Assembly (NCBI RefSeq): GCF_002127325.2
Contig: NC_035448.2
Location: forward strand, 88,540,753-88,604,752
Reading direction: 5' to 3'
DNA from: Helianthus annuus
Taxonomy: Eukaryota; Streptophyta; Magnoliopsida; Asterales; Asteraceae
DNA: 64,000 bases
The notes beneath the pieces were generated by a model. It made no database searches and was not told where the DNA came from. It saw only the letters and a program-made list of their open reading frames with translations. Both the position numbers and the translations under genes were made by a program. Of the stretch, positions 12,268 through 25,020 are shown in pieces. The first letter of the stretch is position 1. The number at the start of each line of letters is the position of its first letter.

Positions 12268-15200
12268 ATGTCTGGACGTGTTGACATGACTCAAGCCCAG
12301 TTGACGGCTCTCATTAACGAACAAGTTGCTGCGGCACTTGCAGCCGCACAAGCAGGAGGTATAACCTGCTATCCCAGACCTATTCTAGGATGTTAGATCC
12401 TACTCTCGTGACCCAACTTTCGCGCTTAACCTTGATCTATCTTTCTCGCGCAACGGGTCAGAACGCACACATTCCAGAACATCATGGACTGTCGTCCAAG
12501 CACATTCAGTGGCACATTCAAGAACTTCATGTGTGAACGCCCTGAGGCTCGCAGGGTCAAGTACGCCACTGGTACTTTGGTAGGAATCGCGCTAACCAGG
12601 TGGAACGCGCAAGTACAGATACTAGTTGGAAGTGGAGCCTTACCATTTGAAAATGACGGGGTCAGAAGTTGATGCATATACGAAACGGTCGGACGAACTG
12701 GCCATCTTGTGTCCAACCATGGTGGACCCTCCAAACAAGCGTATCGAATTGTACCTCAAGGGTCTAGCCTCAGAAGTTCAGAGCCATGCTACATCGGCTA
12801 ACCTCGATAATGCCCCAGACATTCACGGATCAGGCAGTGGAACAGAACAGGCTGCCTAGTTGTATCAGCACTATTACTACCGCTATCACTTCTGCTACTC
12901 CCGCTACTCCTAATGACAACAAGCGGGAAAGGGATGGGTATTTCAGCAAGAGTTCAACTACCGTTCGGTCTCAAGCACAGCAGCAGCGAAAGAAAAGAAG
13001 TTGGAAGATCATCCAGTTGTATGCGACTTTACTCAGGTGTTTCCTAAAGATTTACCTGGTCTACCGCCGCATCATCAGGACGAATTTCAAATCGAGCTCG
13101 CTCCAGGAGCAGCACCCATAGCTCGAGCACCGTATCGCTTAACTCCACCAGAATCGGAAGAACTATCGACGCAGCTACCAGGAATCTTGGATAAGGGATT
13201 TATCCGACCTAGCTCTTCGCCTTGGGGAGCTCCAGTGTTATTTGTGAAGAAGAAAGACGGTACGTTCAGAATGTGCATCGACTACCGTGAACTCAACAAG
13301 GTGACAGTGAAGAACCGTTATCCTCTTCCGCGTATAGATGACTTATTCGACCAGCTGCAAGGGTCGTGTTACTATTCCAAGATTGATTTAAGGTCAGGTT
13401 ATCATCAGCTGAGAGTCCGGGATGAGGACGTCTCCAAAACCGCTTTCAGAACTCGTTACGGTCACTACGAGTTTCTTGTCATGCCATTCGGGCTTACGAA
13501 CGCGCCTGCAGTCTTCATGGATCTTATGAACAGGGTGTGTAAACCCTATCTAGACAAGTTCGTCATTGCCTTCATCGACGCCATTCTGATCTACTCCAAG
13601 AGTCAGGAGGAACACGAGCAGCACTTACGTCTTATCTTGGAACTTCTTCGAAAGGAACAATTGTACGCCAAGTTTTCAAAATGCGACTTCTGGCTTCATG
13701 AAGTCCACTTCTTAGGCCATGTGGTGAACAGGGATGGGATTCATGTTGATCCATCCAAGGTAGATTCGATCAGGAACTGGCCTGCACCGCGCACACCGAC
13801 AGAAATACGCCAAATATTGGGTTTGGCGGGGTACTACAGGCGATTTATTAAAGACTTCTCCAAGATCGCGCAGCCACTTACTATGCTAACACAGAAAGGT
13901 GTCGTTTACAGATGGGGTAATACGCAAGAGACCGCTTTTCAGTACTTAAAGGATAGGCTTTGCAGCGCACCAATTCTCTCATTGCCAGAGGGCACGGATG
14001 ACTTCGTGGTTTATTGTGACGCATCGATACAGGGGCTTGGTTGCGTATTGATGCAGCGGGATAAAGTTATTGCATACGCCTCTCGGCAACTCAAGGGTCA
14101 TGAACGGAATTATACGACGCACGATTTGGAGCTGGGAGCTGTTGTTTTCGCGCTTAAGATATGGCGACACTACCTGTACGGTACCAGGTGCACGATTTAC
14201 ACCGATCACAGGAGTCTCGAGCATATCCTTAAGCAGGAGGATTTGAACACGCGCCAACGGAGATGGGTTGAACTACTGAACGACTACGAATGCGCCATCA
14301 AGTATCATCCAAGCAAGGCCAATGTTGTGGCTGATGCCCTCAGTCGAAAGGACACTTTACCTCGGCGCGTGCGAGCGCTACAGCTTGCGATTCAGTCTAG
14401 CCTTCCTGCACAGATACGAGCTGCTCAGACAGAAGCACTGAAGCCCGAAAACGTCAAGGCTGAAGCCTTACGCGGATCACGGCAACGATTAGAACAAAGG
14501 GAAGACGACGCCTACTATGTGACAGGACGTATTTGGGTCCCACTATATGGCGGCTTACGGGAACTTGTGTTGAATGAAGCTCATAAGTCTCGCTACACGG
14601 TACATCCAGGTTCGGATAAAATGTACCACGATATCAGAACTACATATTGGTGGCCTAGCATGAAGGCCCACGTTACAACCTACGTCGACAAATGTTTGAC
14701 TTGTGCGAGAGTCAAGACAGAGCACCAGAAACCAGCTGGTCTACTTCAGCAGCCTAAGATACCACAATGGAAATGGGAGCAATTTCCATGGATTTTGTTA
14801 CTGGCCTTCCTAGATCCCAGCGTGGGAATGACACTATCTGGGCGATCGTTGATCGACTCACAAAGTCTGCTCACTTCTTGGCTATCAAAGAAACGGATAA
14901 GCTTCTACCCTAGCAGACATCTTCATGAAAGAAGTTGTTTCAAGGCACGGAGTGCCCATCTCTATCATTTCAGACCGCGATGCACGGTTTACGTCAGAGC
15001 TATGGCAAGCGATGCACAAATCCTTTGGCTCACGATTAGACATGAGCACAGCATATCATCCTCAGACGGATGGGCAGTCTGAGCGCACTATCCAAACTCT
15101 AGAAGACATGCTTCGAGCGTGTGTTATTGATTTCGGCAACGGCTGGGAAAAGCACCTCCCATTAGTGGAGTTTTCTTACAATAACAGCTATCATACCAGC

Positions 15201-15797
15201 ATTCAAGCCGCTCCATTCGAGGCATTGTAAGGACGTAAATGCCGGTCACCTCTCTGTTGGGCAGAGGTGGGAGATAGTCAAATTACGGGTCCAGAGATTG
15301 TAGTGGACGCCACAGAAAAGATTGCGCAGATACGACAACGCATGGCGGCAGCACGCGACCGTCAGAAAGCCTACGCGGATAAGCGTAAGAGACCATTGGA
15401 ATTTCAGGTCGGGGACCGGGTTTTATTAAAAGTCTCACCCTGGAAGGGTGTGGTTCGTTTAGGTAAACGAGGCAAACTCAATCCACGGTATGTTGGACCG
15501 TTCGAAATCACTGAAAGAATAGGCCCATTAGCCTACAGACTGAACCTAACAGCTGAACTCGGTGCAGTTCACAATGTATTTCATGTGTCGAATCTGAAGA
15601 AGTGCCTGTCAGGTGAGACCCTTATAGTTCCTTTTAAGGAACTCACTATCGACGAGCGGTTGCAGTTCGTCGAGGAACCAGTTGAAATCACGGACCGGGA
15701 TGTAAGGTCCTCAAACACAAGAGAATCCCTCTTGTTCGAGTTCGTTGGAACTCCCGACGTGGCCCAGAGTACACCTGGGAACGCGAAGATCAGATGA
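12268..15797 (+). pseudogene. Element C gag-pol, dead coding region
   Basis: The gag start is at 12268. Its first-intron acceptor has mutated (CGGGTCAG in place of TAGGTCAA). Two gag segments are deleted (near 12515 and 12630). A further deletion near 12990 joins the Gln-rich nucleocapsid stretch directly to the region before RT, removing the zinc knuckles and the whole protease. RT is open from 13001, but the catalytic FIDD is FIDA (GCC at 13580-13582). A one-base deletion near 14785 and another lesion near 14900 shift the integrase frame. TAA at 15228-15230 replaces a Tyr codon. A one-base deletion near 15703 breaks the chromodomain. Integrase still shows SDRDARFTS and DGQSERTIQ. It cannot make an active polymerase. 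Confidence 0.95.
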
Positions 15798-15861
15798 CAG
15801 AAAAGTACCCCAGTTATTCGAAACCAATGCATCCACTACTGAGGCTGAAGCTACTACTACT

Positions 15862-16000
15862 GAATTTCGGGACGAAATTCCAAATCAACGGGGGGATGAT
15901 GTGACACCCCAGGAAAACCGGTAAACGATGTAACTTACCTAGCTTCCTCAGTGAGTGCGTACCAAATTTCGGGACGAAATTTCTTTTAAGTTGGGGATAA
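15862..16000 (+). promoter_or_regulatory. Element C duplicated hairpin and polypurine tract
   Basis: Hairpin GAATTTCG-GGA-CGAAATTC (15862-15880) is followed by a GGGGGG run and TGTGACACCCC. A second hairpin AAATTTCG-GGA-CGAAATTT (15964-15982) is followed by AAGTTGGGGATAA just before the LTR. The second G-rich run is the likely plus-strand primer. Confidence 0.8.
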
Positions 16001-18252
16001 TGTGACAACTCGAATTTCTAAGACTTTATTTTGTATTTATTGCACGATCATGTATTGATTGCCATGAAATTATATATATGTTTGATTGTTTGATTGTGCA
16101 TAGTTGGTTGTTATTTGTGAAACTTGTCAAATGTGTAAACTTGGTGGTGAAGTTGTGTAATTAATTGGAATGGTGCACTATTGTAAAATGTAATACTTGA
16201 GGATGTAGAGGACAATTAGTGAAATTCTTGTAACACTTAAAACCCTAATCTTTTTCACTAATCATTCCCTAATCATCACAAGAAACAAAAGCACGTACTC
16301 TCATTTCTTAGGCTCTAGCAATCATCACCAAGATAATCATCACGAGTTTGATCACTTTACTCATCTACAATCATTCAAGGTAATTGTTTAATCATTGTTA
16401 TGAATAATTGTTGATTGTTTATTGATTTCTTGATTCTTGTGTTCTTGGAAAACCCTAGTTCTTCATGTGATGGGTTGTGATTTTGATTTGATTCTGAACT
16501 ATTGATGATAATGAATAGTTGTATGATTGATAGATGATTCCTATAATGATTTAGCTTGATTGTTGTTGAGCATGAATGGATTGATCATGATTCTGCCGTC
16601 ATATGTTTTGATTTAGGGTTTGTTGAATGAAATCGTATGAAAACGTAACTGATTAGATCGTCTTCTGTATTGAAATTCACGCATGATAGTCTGAGTTAAT
16701 GGTTAATTGAAAGTCTGAGTTTAATTGAAATGCTAGTGGTCCGAGTTTAAATGTTAACTAGTGGGCCGAGTATATTTTCTAACCATGGTCCGAGTTTAAT
16801 TGATTACCATATAGGTCCGAATTTAATTCCTTGGTGATGATGGTCCGAATATAAATGGACCCCTAGTGGTCCGAGTTTAACTAAATGAAGGGTCCGAGTT
16901 TAATTGGGATTGATGGTCCGAGTATAAGTGATAATGGACCGAGTTTAAGGCTTTCAATGGTCCGAGTTTAAAGGGATTTGGATCGTGTCCGAGTTTAGGA
17001 ATTTGACCTCTTGTCCGAATATAATTGGGTCTCTTGTCCGAATTTATTATGTTAAGCAATTGGTCCGAATATGTGTATTGATAACTGGCCCGAACTTAAT
17101 TGGTTTGTTATGGTCCGAACTTAATTGAATTGTATTTGGGCCGAGTTTATTGGGTTTGATTTGGTCTGAGGTTAATATGATCAACCATGCCTGAATTTAT
17201 GTGCGGATTATTTGTCTGAGGTTGTATGAGTGCTGAACAGGGGAGACCCCCCCCCCCATACTTGTCTGATTTGTCTGAGTTTTGTGAGATGCATGATCCT
17301 GTATATATATTCGTATGAATTACGTGAATAGCATGAACGAGTTAACTGTTATATGATACATGATTGATACATGATATTGCGTATCATTTTGAACGTAAAC
17401 TGATTTGTCATACGTACATAAAATAGGACTTGATTGATTACTAGTGGGTGCATAACCTAGCATACCGAGCAAAACCAAGGTGAGTTCACACTCTTACCAA
17501 GGCATGGGGTTCCCGGGGTGTTGGGAATGGGATTGAAAGGTTGATTAGATACATTATTGACACTATGCCTAGACTACCACTTTACTATCCTCGGTTGTGA
17601 AGGATACCTATAGTTACGAGTAGTCTAGTGGTTATACAACGTGGAACACCACCACACAGTAACGTGGAACACCACCACACAGTAACGTGGAACACCACCA
17701 CACAGTAACGTGGAACACCACCACACAGTAACGTGGAACACCACCACACAGTAACGTGGAACACCACCACACAGTAACGTGGAACACCACCACACAGTAA
17801 CGTGGAACACCACCACACAGTAACGTGGAACACCACCACCAATAGAACATACAATCGGCCCGGTAGAGCCACCTGTTACAAACGAACTTACTATTACGCA
17901 TTTACTTTCTGTGAACTCGCTCAACTAGTTTGTTGATCATTCTGTTACATGCCTTGCAGATCGTTAGGTACCTGGAGCTTGCACTGGAGAAGCGGGTCGT
18001 TGTGGACAAGGATCGTGACTTTTCTGTTAAACTATTATGACACTTGAAACTGTTAGCTACTACTGGTTTATTTACTATGCTTCCGCTACATTTTGAAACG
18101 ATGATTTGTTTGATCACCTTTTGTATTGAATGGATGGTTTTCATTTATTTTACTTAATATTAAATGCATGTTCAATATGATTGGTGGCTTGATCCTGGTC
18201 AGTCACGCTCCCAAGCGGTGATACTCCGCAGGTGGATTTTGGGGGTGTGACA
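16001..18252 (+). repeat. Element C 3' LTR
   Basis: 2252 bp, matching 9697-11946 except for two substitutions seen by eye (near 10187/16491 and 11115/17421) and C11 in place of C9. Its nine-unit 23-bp array is at 17638-17844. It ends GGGGGTGTGACA next to ATATC. Confidence 0.95.
17638..17844 (+). repeat. 23-bp tandem array, nine units, C 3' LTR
   Basis: Same unit and same copy number as the array at 11332. Equal copy number in both LTRs is expected if both were copied from one template at insertion, with no slippage since. Confidence 0.97.
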
Positions 18253-19523
18253 ATATCAGAAACCAGCAGGCTTACTTCAGCAACCAAAGATACCACAGTG
18301 GAAATGGGAGGAAATTTCCATGGATTTTGTTACAGGCCTGCCTAGATCTCAGCGTGGGAACGATACTATTTGGGTGATCGTGGATCGACTCACCAAGTCT
18401 GCTCACTTCTTGGCAATCAAAGAAACAGACAAGTTTTCCACACTAGCAGACATATACTTGAAAGAAGTAGTCTCAAGGCACGGGGTGCCCACCTCTATCA
18501 TTTCGGATCGCGATGCACGATTCACTTCAGAACTATGGCAAGCAATGCACAAAGCTTTTGGCTCACATCTAGACATGAGCACAGCATATCACCCTCAGAC
18601 GGATGGACAGTCTGAACGCACGATACAAACTCTAGAAGACATGCTTCGGGCATGTGTTATCGATTTCGGCAACAGCTGGGAAAAACATCTCCCTTTGGTG
18701 GAGTTCTCGTACAATAACTGTTATCACACCAGCATACAAGCCGCTCCATTCGAGGCATTGTACGGGCGTAAATGTCGGTCACCTCTCTGTTGGGCAGAGG
18801 TGGGGGGATAGTCAGATCACGGGTCCAGAACTTATAGTGGACACCACGGAAAAGATTGCACAAATACGACAACGCATGGCGGCAGCTCGCGACCGTCAGA
18901 AAAGCTACGCGGATAAGCGTAGGAAGCCATTGGAATTTCAGGTCGGGGACCGGGTTTTACTCAAAGTCTCACCCTGGAAGGGTGTGGTTCGTTTTGGCAA
19001 ACGGGGCAAGCTCAATCCGCGGTTTGTCGGACCATTCAAAATCATAGAAAGAATAGGCAAAGTAGCCTACAGACTAAACCTACCAGCTGAACTCGGTGCA
19101 GTTCACAATGTTTTTCACGTGTCGAATCTGAAGAAGTGCCTGTCAGATGAGACCCTCATAGTTCCTCTGAAGGAACTCACTATCGACGAGCAGTTGCGAT
19201 TCGTCGAGGAACCAGTTGAAATCACGGACCGAGATGTTAAGGTCCTCAAACACAAGAGAATCCCTCTTGTCCGAGTTCGTTGGAACTCCAAACGTGGCCC
19301 AGAGTTCACCTGGGAACACGAAGATCAAATGAAAGAAAAGTATCCCCAGTTATTCATGAACAATACAACCACTACTGAGACTGAAGCTACCTCGGAATTT
19401 CGGGACGAAATTCCAGATCAACGGGGGGGAGGATGTGACACCCCAGGAAATCCAGTAAACGATACAACTTACCTAGCTTCCTCAGTGATTACGTACAAAA
19501 TTTCGGGACGAAATTTCTTTTAA
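18253..19523 (+). pseudogene. Element B integrase and chromodomain, right part
   Basis: The B frame resumes after C with [19 protein letters not shown]. It runs through the DDE integrase core: Asp in SMDFVTG, Asp in SDRDARFTS, Glu in DGQSERTIQ. An extra G in the GGGGGG run near 18806 shifts the frame. The second part covers the integrase C-terminus (GPF-like [22 protein letters not shown]) and a chromodomain-like segment ([22 protein letters not shown]), and ends past the EFRDEIP hairpin codons. Apart from that frameshift this half is well preserved, unlike the gag end. Confidence 0.92.
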
Positions 19524-19534
19524 GTTGGGGATAA
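19395..19534 (+). promoter_or_regulatory. Element B duplicated hairpin and polypurine tract
   Basis: The first hairpin is at 19395-19413, followed by a G-run and TGTGACACCCC. The second is at 19498-19516, followed by AAGTTGGGGATAA before the 3' LTR at 19535. Confidence 0.8.
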
Positions 19535-21938
19535 TGTGACAACTCGTATTTTGAACTCATTTCTGTGTAACGTTACGTGATTGTGTGATTATGTTAATAG
19601 AATGATTACGTGATTATGTGATATGTGAATGTGTAAATGTTACTTGAAACCGATCGCACATGAACCACAACCGGACACAAACCCATTCGGTCCATGTTGT
19701 TGGACTCGAGACCATGGGCAGCCCAAGTAAGGGTTCGGCCCACTTCCTTCTCATACGCACACACGCATACTCGGGGATCAAACCAAACACACATATTCAG
19801 TCAATCATAACAGAACCTTAGAGTTGGGCCTTGTATAGGTTTGATTACTTAAATTTTTGTTACACCTCGGCCTAGTCTCACAAGCCCAAACCAATCCGAG
19901 CCCATCTTTCCTTATTTCTAGTTTACGTACACTATGTATAAGGATACATGGGATGCTTGCAAACCCTAGGGCCCTATTCCCTCTTCAAACGATGGCAGTA
20001 GACCCTTATCATCGAGGCATCCATCAAGGCACCAAATCATTCAGTCGAGCCGCTGGTTAGTAGATTCGAAATTATGTTAGTTCTTAATTGTTTGATCTTG
20101 TTATGTGTGAACTTGATTGTATATGTATGATCTATAGAAAGTGGATGTGCATAAATCTGATTTAAATGATTAGTAAGAATATTAAGACTGGTGAGTTTGA
20201 ATGTTCGATTCTCGATGATTAACACTTCAAAACAATCAAAGTGCAACGGATTGGACGGTGATCCGATCAAGTATCCGTCCGACGATTATGCCATTTTTCA
20301 ACTTGATTTTGTTCAAGACTTCTTATTATCACATGCAAACAAATATAATATGAGCCGATATTATTTAATGTTTCTTATACAAATTGATAGGACTAATCAA
20401 TTATGTGGCCGACAACAGTCAGTTTTAAAACTCAACTTCTCATGCCATAATTCTCAAATGCTATAGGACCAACTATATTAGTGGGCTGTCAACATGTTGC
20501 ATGCAACAATCTAATTGGACCAAATGATTATTGGAACGGCTGTTGTTGATTTATGATTGAATGATTGTTGTTTTTTTGTGGATGACATATAGTTGAGGAT
20601 GATTAATGGCTGTTGATAGGTGAAAATATGTTTGTAAGAGTGTAAAATATCTTGTGCCGTGAATATGCATAAAATCCCTTGTGAATTTTGAAAAGAAGGT
20701 AATACATATGTGCTGGGTTGTTAATTTTAGAACTAAGGAGTAATATGTTAATAAAAACTACTTTTGATCTCTTATGTTTTTTTTTGTGGTCTTTAATGAC
20801 AACAATCAATTGTCTGATGTAAGTGGATTTAAGTTTGAGTTCATTTTGTGCACATAATGATCTTTATACCGGTTAGTGATGGAGAAATGATTTGGTAGAA
20901 AAATAACTGTTTAGTATGTGCCACACATTCACGTTTGGACCGTACACAGTGTTTGGCCACACACGTCTTTGTGTAACCACACACATGTGTACGGTACATT
21001 GGAACTATGATTAACTGTGATGATTATTGTGAACGTGTATAAATGTTAGTATTACATATAATGACTGTTACTTGTGCACTACTTGATACGTGTTAGATAC
21101 GTGTGGTTAATACGTGATTACTTGAAAATGAACCTAATCAATAACCATAATAGGATACGGTTGACCAACACAACACAAGTAAAATGCCTGCCGAGCAATC
21201 TAAGGTGAGTTCACACAGCCAAGGCATGGGGTTCCCGGGTGGGAATGGGATTTGTTGAATTCTTGTACATTCTCAGCTGATAAAACCGAACGATAAGATA
21301 CGACTAGACTAGTAACACTTATTGAACTGATCTTCGCATACCTGCCAAGGGTTGGTCGCGATATTATGACTGTCTTCGCACACCTGCCTTAGGAAGGCCG
21401 CGAACTGAATTTTTACTAATCTTCGCACACCTGCCTGGTAGGCCGCGATACAAATAAACCTAGTCTAGAACACTTGGGAAAAACATCCCCTAATCTTCGC
21501 ATACCTGCCTGAGAGGCCGCGATGGGAAACCAAAACGATACATGACATAACGAACGAACATACTACTACTCACACTATACTATTAGTGAACTATTAACTG
21601 TGAACTCGCTCAACTAGTTGTTGACTCTCTGCTGCATGCCTTGCAGGACCTTAGGTACTTATGGAGCTTGCACAAGGAGGAGCGGGTCGTTGTGGGCAAT
21701 GGATCGTGAATGCTATGTTTAACGTTTCGAATAATTGAACTTATGATTTATTTTGGGTTTACATACTTATGCTTCCGCTACTTAATTATGTTTGGCTTAG
21801 AACATCAATTGTATTGAATTGGGTTTTGCGAACTATCTTATTTATATTATGCTATGTTCAATATGATTGATGGCTTGATCCTGGTCATGTCACGCCTCCA
21901 AGGGTGGTACTCCGCGTGTGGATTTTGGGGGTGTGACA
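19535..21938 (+). repeat. Element B 3' LTR
   Basis: 2404 bp, from TGTGACAACTCG to GGGGGTGTGACA, next to AGCAA. A TATAAGG box lies at 19937-19943. The splice-like donor is at 21205 and the acceptor at 21646. Four TTCGCACACCTGCC repeats occupy 21332-21522. It gives the full-length reference for the truncated 5' LTR. Confidence 0.94.
21205..21646 (+). other. Candidate leader intron in B 3' LTR
   Basis: The donor is CTAAG|GTGAGTTC and the acceptor GCCTTGCAG|GACC. It is the twin of 5903-6345. Confidence 0.5.
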
Positions 21939-22057
21939 AGCAACCCAGGATACCACAGTGGAAATGGGAAGAAATTTCCATGGATTTTGTTACTGGCCTG
22001 CCTAGATCCCAGCGTGGGAATGATACTATTTGGGTGATCGTAGACCGACTCACAAAG
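21939..22057 (+). pseudogene. Element A integrase core fragment, continued
   Basis: After the second copy of the target duplication (AGCAA, 21939-21943), the pol frame of element A resumes with the segment that follows LLQQ in intact relatives: [12 protein letters not shown], then [12 protein letters not shown] and WVIVDRLTK. It carries the first catalytic Asp of the DDE integrase core, in SMDF. The frame is cut at 22057, after the codons for LTK, by the LTR of element D. The rest of A's integrase and its 3' LTR must lie beyond the right edge of the window. Confidence 0.9.
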
Positions 22058-23523
22058 TGTGACACCTGTGTCACTTCAACCATCAAACAAACGCCAAACC
22101 AATGAAATATTGTATTTCACACTTTGGACTTGTATAAATATGCGTGTCGTTTGCACATATCAACTCTTGTTCGATTTCAAGCCCTACATCGCTTTCTGGG
22201 GAATTATACGCAAACTGGTGCGTAAACGTACTCAGTTTAATGCGACAAATACTCCGGAACAGCAACATATACTCAACATACCTTAAATAACCTTCACATA
22301 ACATAGAAATAAGTTTTGAAGGCTTTGGTATGGCAAAAACAAGTTAATTTGCTAACAGGGACTAAACTTGACAAACTGCGAAAGTATGCCAATTTGAACT
22401 GTAACAAACATTCTGGAACATGTCCATAAGTTAAACATACCATAAATATCCTTTACATAGCTTAGAAATAGGCTTTGAGGGGTTTGGTATGCTAAAACAA
22501 ACTTTTGGATCATTCAGGGACTAAAAGTGTCAAAAAGTGCATAAGTTTGCACTTTTGCGCATAACTTACGTTCTGAATACATCCGGACGTCCAAAAATTT
22601 ATGTAAGCATCCTTGTATTATGCCTTAGTGTTTGGCATGAGAAAAATCCATTCGTCGCGCAATTTGGATCGTCTTTCGCGCTTATGCACATTCCGTCGTA
22701 ATTAACCGAACATCGCGACCGTACGGCCAAACGAACTGACATCCGAGATATTTTTGAGCACATTTTAAGTTCCCTATACTTTAACTTCATTTTAGAGCTT
22801 TGAAATGGGGTTAACGGGGCTTAAACGTGTCAAAAACGCATCAAATACCAAGTTTTGGAGCTGCAGGGACCAAAACTGTAAATATGCCAAACTAAGGGCT
22901 TACGGATCGTAAGCCACAACCCATATGGTCCGTAAAGCATCCCCAGTACAGCAGATTTAGCTTTAAATGCAGTTGCCTCTTCATGAAGTGAAAGGGCAAT
23001 CTTGCCCTTGTCTCTTCCAGCCAATTAGGGGCAAGATCAGTTGTACCACAATAATTTGACAAGTGTACGGGCGAGATCATGGCACGTTATTCAAGAAACG
23101 ATCCTAATGGTTATGCTTTTCCTATAAATACCCCCCCCCCTATTCTTGCAAAAACCCACAAGAATCTGATCTAAAAGCTCTAAGTTGAAGTATTGCTTCA
23201 TACCTGAGTTTCTTTGATCAAGATTAGCTTTCGGGGACCCTTTGTAAGTGTTCCTTCGTTGTTTTATCGCTTTTCAAGTCCGAAAGTTGAACCATGTTTG
23301 ACTTTCTGCATTGACCGGTTTATGGTCAATGCGAAGTTCGTTGGAACTTCATAACGTGAGCGTGATCACGATGGTTATAGTCCATAGTGACTATACCTAC
23401 TGATTACCACGTTATCTAGGCTCAGTGACGAGTCGTAGTTTCGGCCAAAATGCACATTCTTGCGTATTTTGTAACCAAACTACTCATGAGCATCAAAGCC
23501 GTTTGTTTTGATGCCAAACCTGT
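22058..23523 (+). repeat. Element D 5' LTR, first part
   Basis: First 1466 bp of the LTR. A TATAAATA box at 23123-23130 is followed by a C run and then AAAACCCACAAGAATC, a plausible transcription start region. The twin in the 3' LTR is at 59692-59699. Element E interrupts it after CCTGT. Confidence 0.92.
23123..23130 (+). promoter_or_regulatory. TATA box of D 5' LTR
   Basis: CCTATAAATACCC. It is kept in both LTR copies although the surrounding sequence has diverged by about 2%. Confidence 0.65.
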
Positions 23524-24439
23524 TGTGACAACCGGTAATTAACGGCCTCTAGTTACGCGATTAACAAACGTTTATGTGATAATAAGTAGTGTTTAAGGCA
23601 TGAATTAACATAATTAGGCTCTTGGTATGCCTAGGAACGCTTATCGAACTTTACAGTGCGCGAACGGTGATTTACGGAGAAACCTGTTAAATATTAAACG
23701 GTAACGAACGAAAACCGTACGAAATACTGACAACGCCGACAAATACGAATTTCTCTACGAGTATTTTATACTTATAAATTTAGTTTTTCGTACTTTCGAA
23801 GTATCACAAAACGCATACGGGAACGAATTAATCCGACAAGCACGAACATTGGTGATAATTGTCTAAATACTTGGGAACCCACTGTATTGTATTATTGAGT
23901 AATACTATAAACATATATTTCAATATATGTGTGTAATTATTTGAAGTTTCTGTCGTGTAAAATTTAGAATTATATTCGCGGTACGCTATTTAGCACGACA
24001 TGAATACACACGTATAAAAATATTTTTTTATACACCGGACTCATTCATATTATTTTATTGTGGTTTTCTTTTAAATTTTGTTAAAAACGAGTAACTAGTG
24101 GGTATAATTAAGCGGGTATTTTATACACCCAACTATACCTAAACCTAAACCCACACTCAAGTTTAATCATCATCACCTTGCCATCAAAATCATTACACCA
24201 CACCCTACCCCATACCCTATCATCGAGCTCCATGACTCAAGAAGTCAAACTTCTTCCAACATTTATACACACCTACAAGAAACATGTGTTGAAATCACAT
24301 TGTTTATTATTATAATTCATTGAAAATTTCACTCCTTTTTCCCACAAATCGGTTATGAACCGAACAGAGCAAGCCAAACAAGATTCAAAATATCTAAACA
24401 TGAATACATTTCATATCTTATATAACTTAAAAACCTAAG

Positions 24440-24447
24440 TATAAATA
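24440..24447 (+). promoter_or_regulatory. TATA box of E 5' LTR
   Basis: CTAAGTATAAATAGAAG. About 40 bases on, pyrimidine-rich sequence with CTCATTTC begins, and the GC-rich block follows. The twin in the 3' LTR is at 50736-50743. Confidence 0.65.
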
Positions 24448-24589
24448 GAAGAATTTAACCCTAATCCCTCATTTCTTTTACAAACATATACGCACACACC
24501 TACAGTTCCCTCAACCCCCTCTCATTTCTCTGCTTTCCCTTTCATGGAGAAACCCTAATTCAATAACACATCCAACACCTCATCTGCTC

Positions 24590-25020
24590 CTTCACCCTCT
24601 CGAGATTTATCCGACAGCCGCAAGAAAGAGGATGAGGAGACGCCGGTTACGGCTGATCCTCCGATCACCGGAGTGACGCCGGTCGTCTTCTCCGGCCGCA
24701 CAACTTCACACGCAGGACGACACCCCCCCCCCTGAGCAGATCGGACAGATCGGAGAGAGAGAGACGGAGAAGAAGAAAGGAGTCGATCTCCTCCTTTTAC
24801 GGCAACAATGGCAGCGGCGCCGCCGCTCACGGCGGCGGGCCCCCTTCGTTTTCCGATATCGACGACGGTGACGGTGGGATGGGTTCTACGAGTTTCTCTG
24901 ATATTGAAGATGGTGGTAGTGGTTCGACACCAGTGTCGGGGACCCCTGGCCGGCATCGGCGGCGGAGGTGGGGACTATATTCAGCAAGTTCGAGTTTGGT
25001 TTAAAGATCCAGGTTACGTT
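24590..25020 (+). other. GC-rich coding-like block inside E LTR
   Basis: This block differs sharply from the AT-rich LTR around it. It has many CCG/CGG triplets, a GAGAGAGAGACGGAGAAG run and ATGGCAGCGGCGCCGCCG near 24808. In the 3' LTR the matching block (50930-51373) holds an open frame of about 134 codons rich in Arg, Ser and Gly (FSDIDDGDGGMG). The 5' copy has an indel there (extra GGTAGTGGTTCG near 24915). It could be a captured host exon or a structured leader. I do not recognise a family. Confidence 0.5.

Larger units (their letters stand above)
9697..18252 (+). mobile_element. Element C: young but defective Ty3/Gypsy element
   Basis: This insertion in element B's integrase has a perfect target duplication ATATC (9692-9696 and 18253-18257). 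Its LTRs (9697-11946 and 16001-18252) start TGTGACAACTCG and end GGGGGTGTGACA. By eye they differ at two substitutions and in the length of one C run (9 against 11), so insertion was recent. The interior has a complete tRNA-Met site, a leader, a gag-pol with large deletions, and a normal polypurine tract. It kept every cis signal needed for copying while losing its coding capacity. Confidence 0.95.

Noticed and set aside
24555..24956. 133-codon minus-strand frame over the GC-rich block
   Set aside because: GC-rich sequence often leaves shadow frames open. The plus strand has an equally long frame in the 3' LTR and neither shows a known domain.
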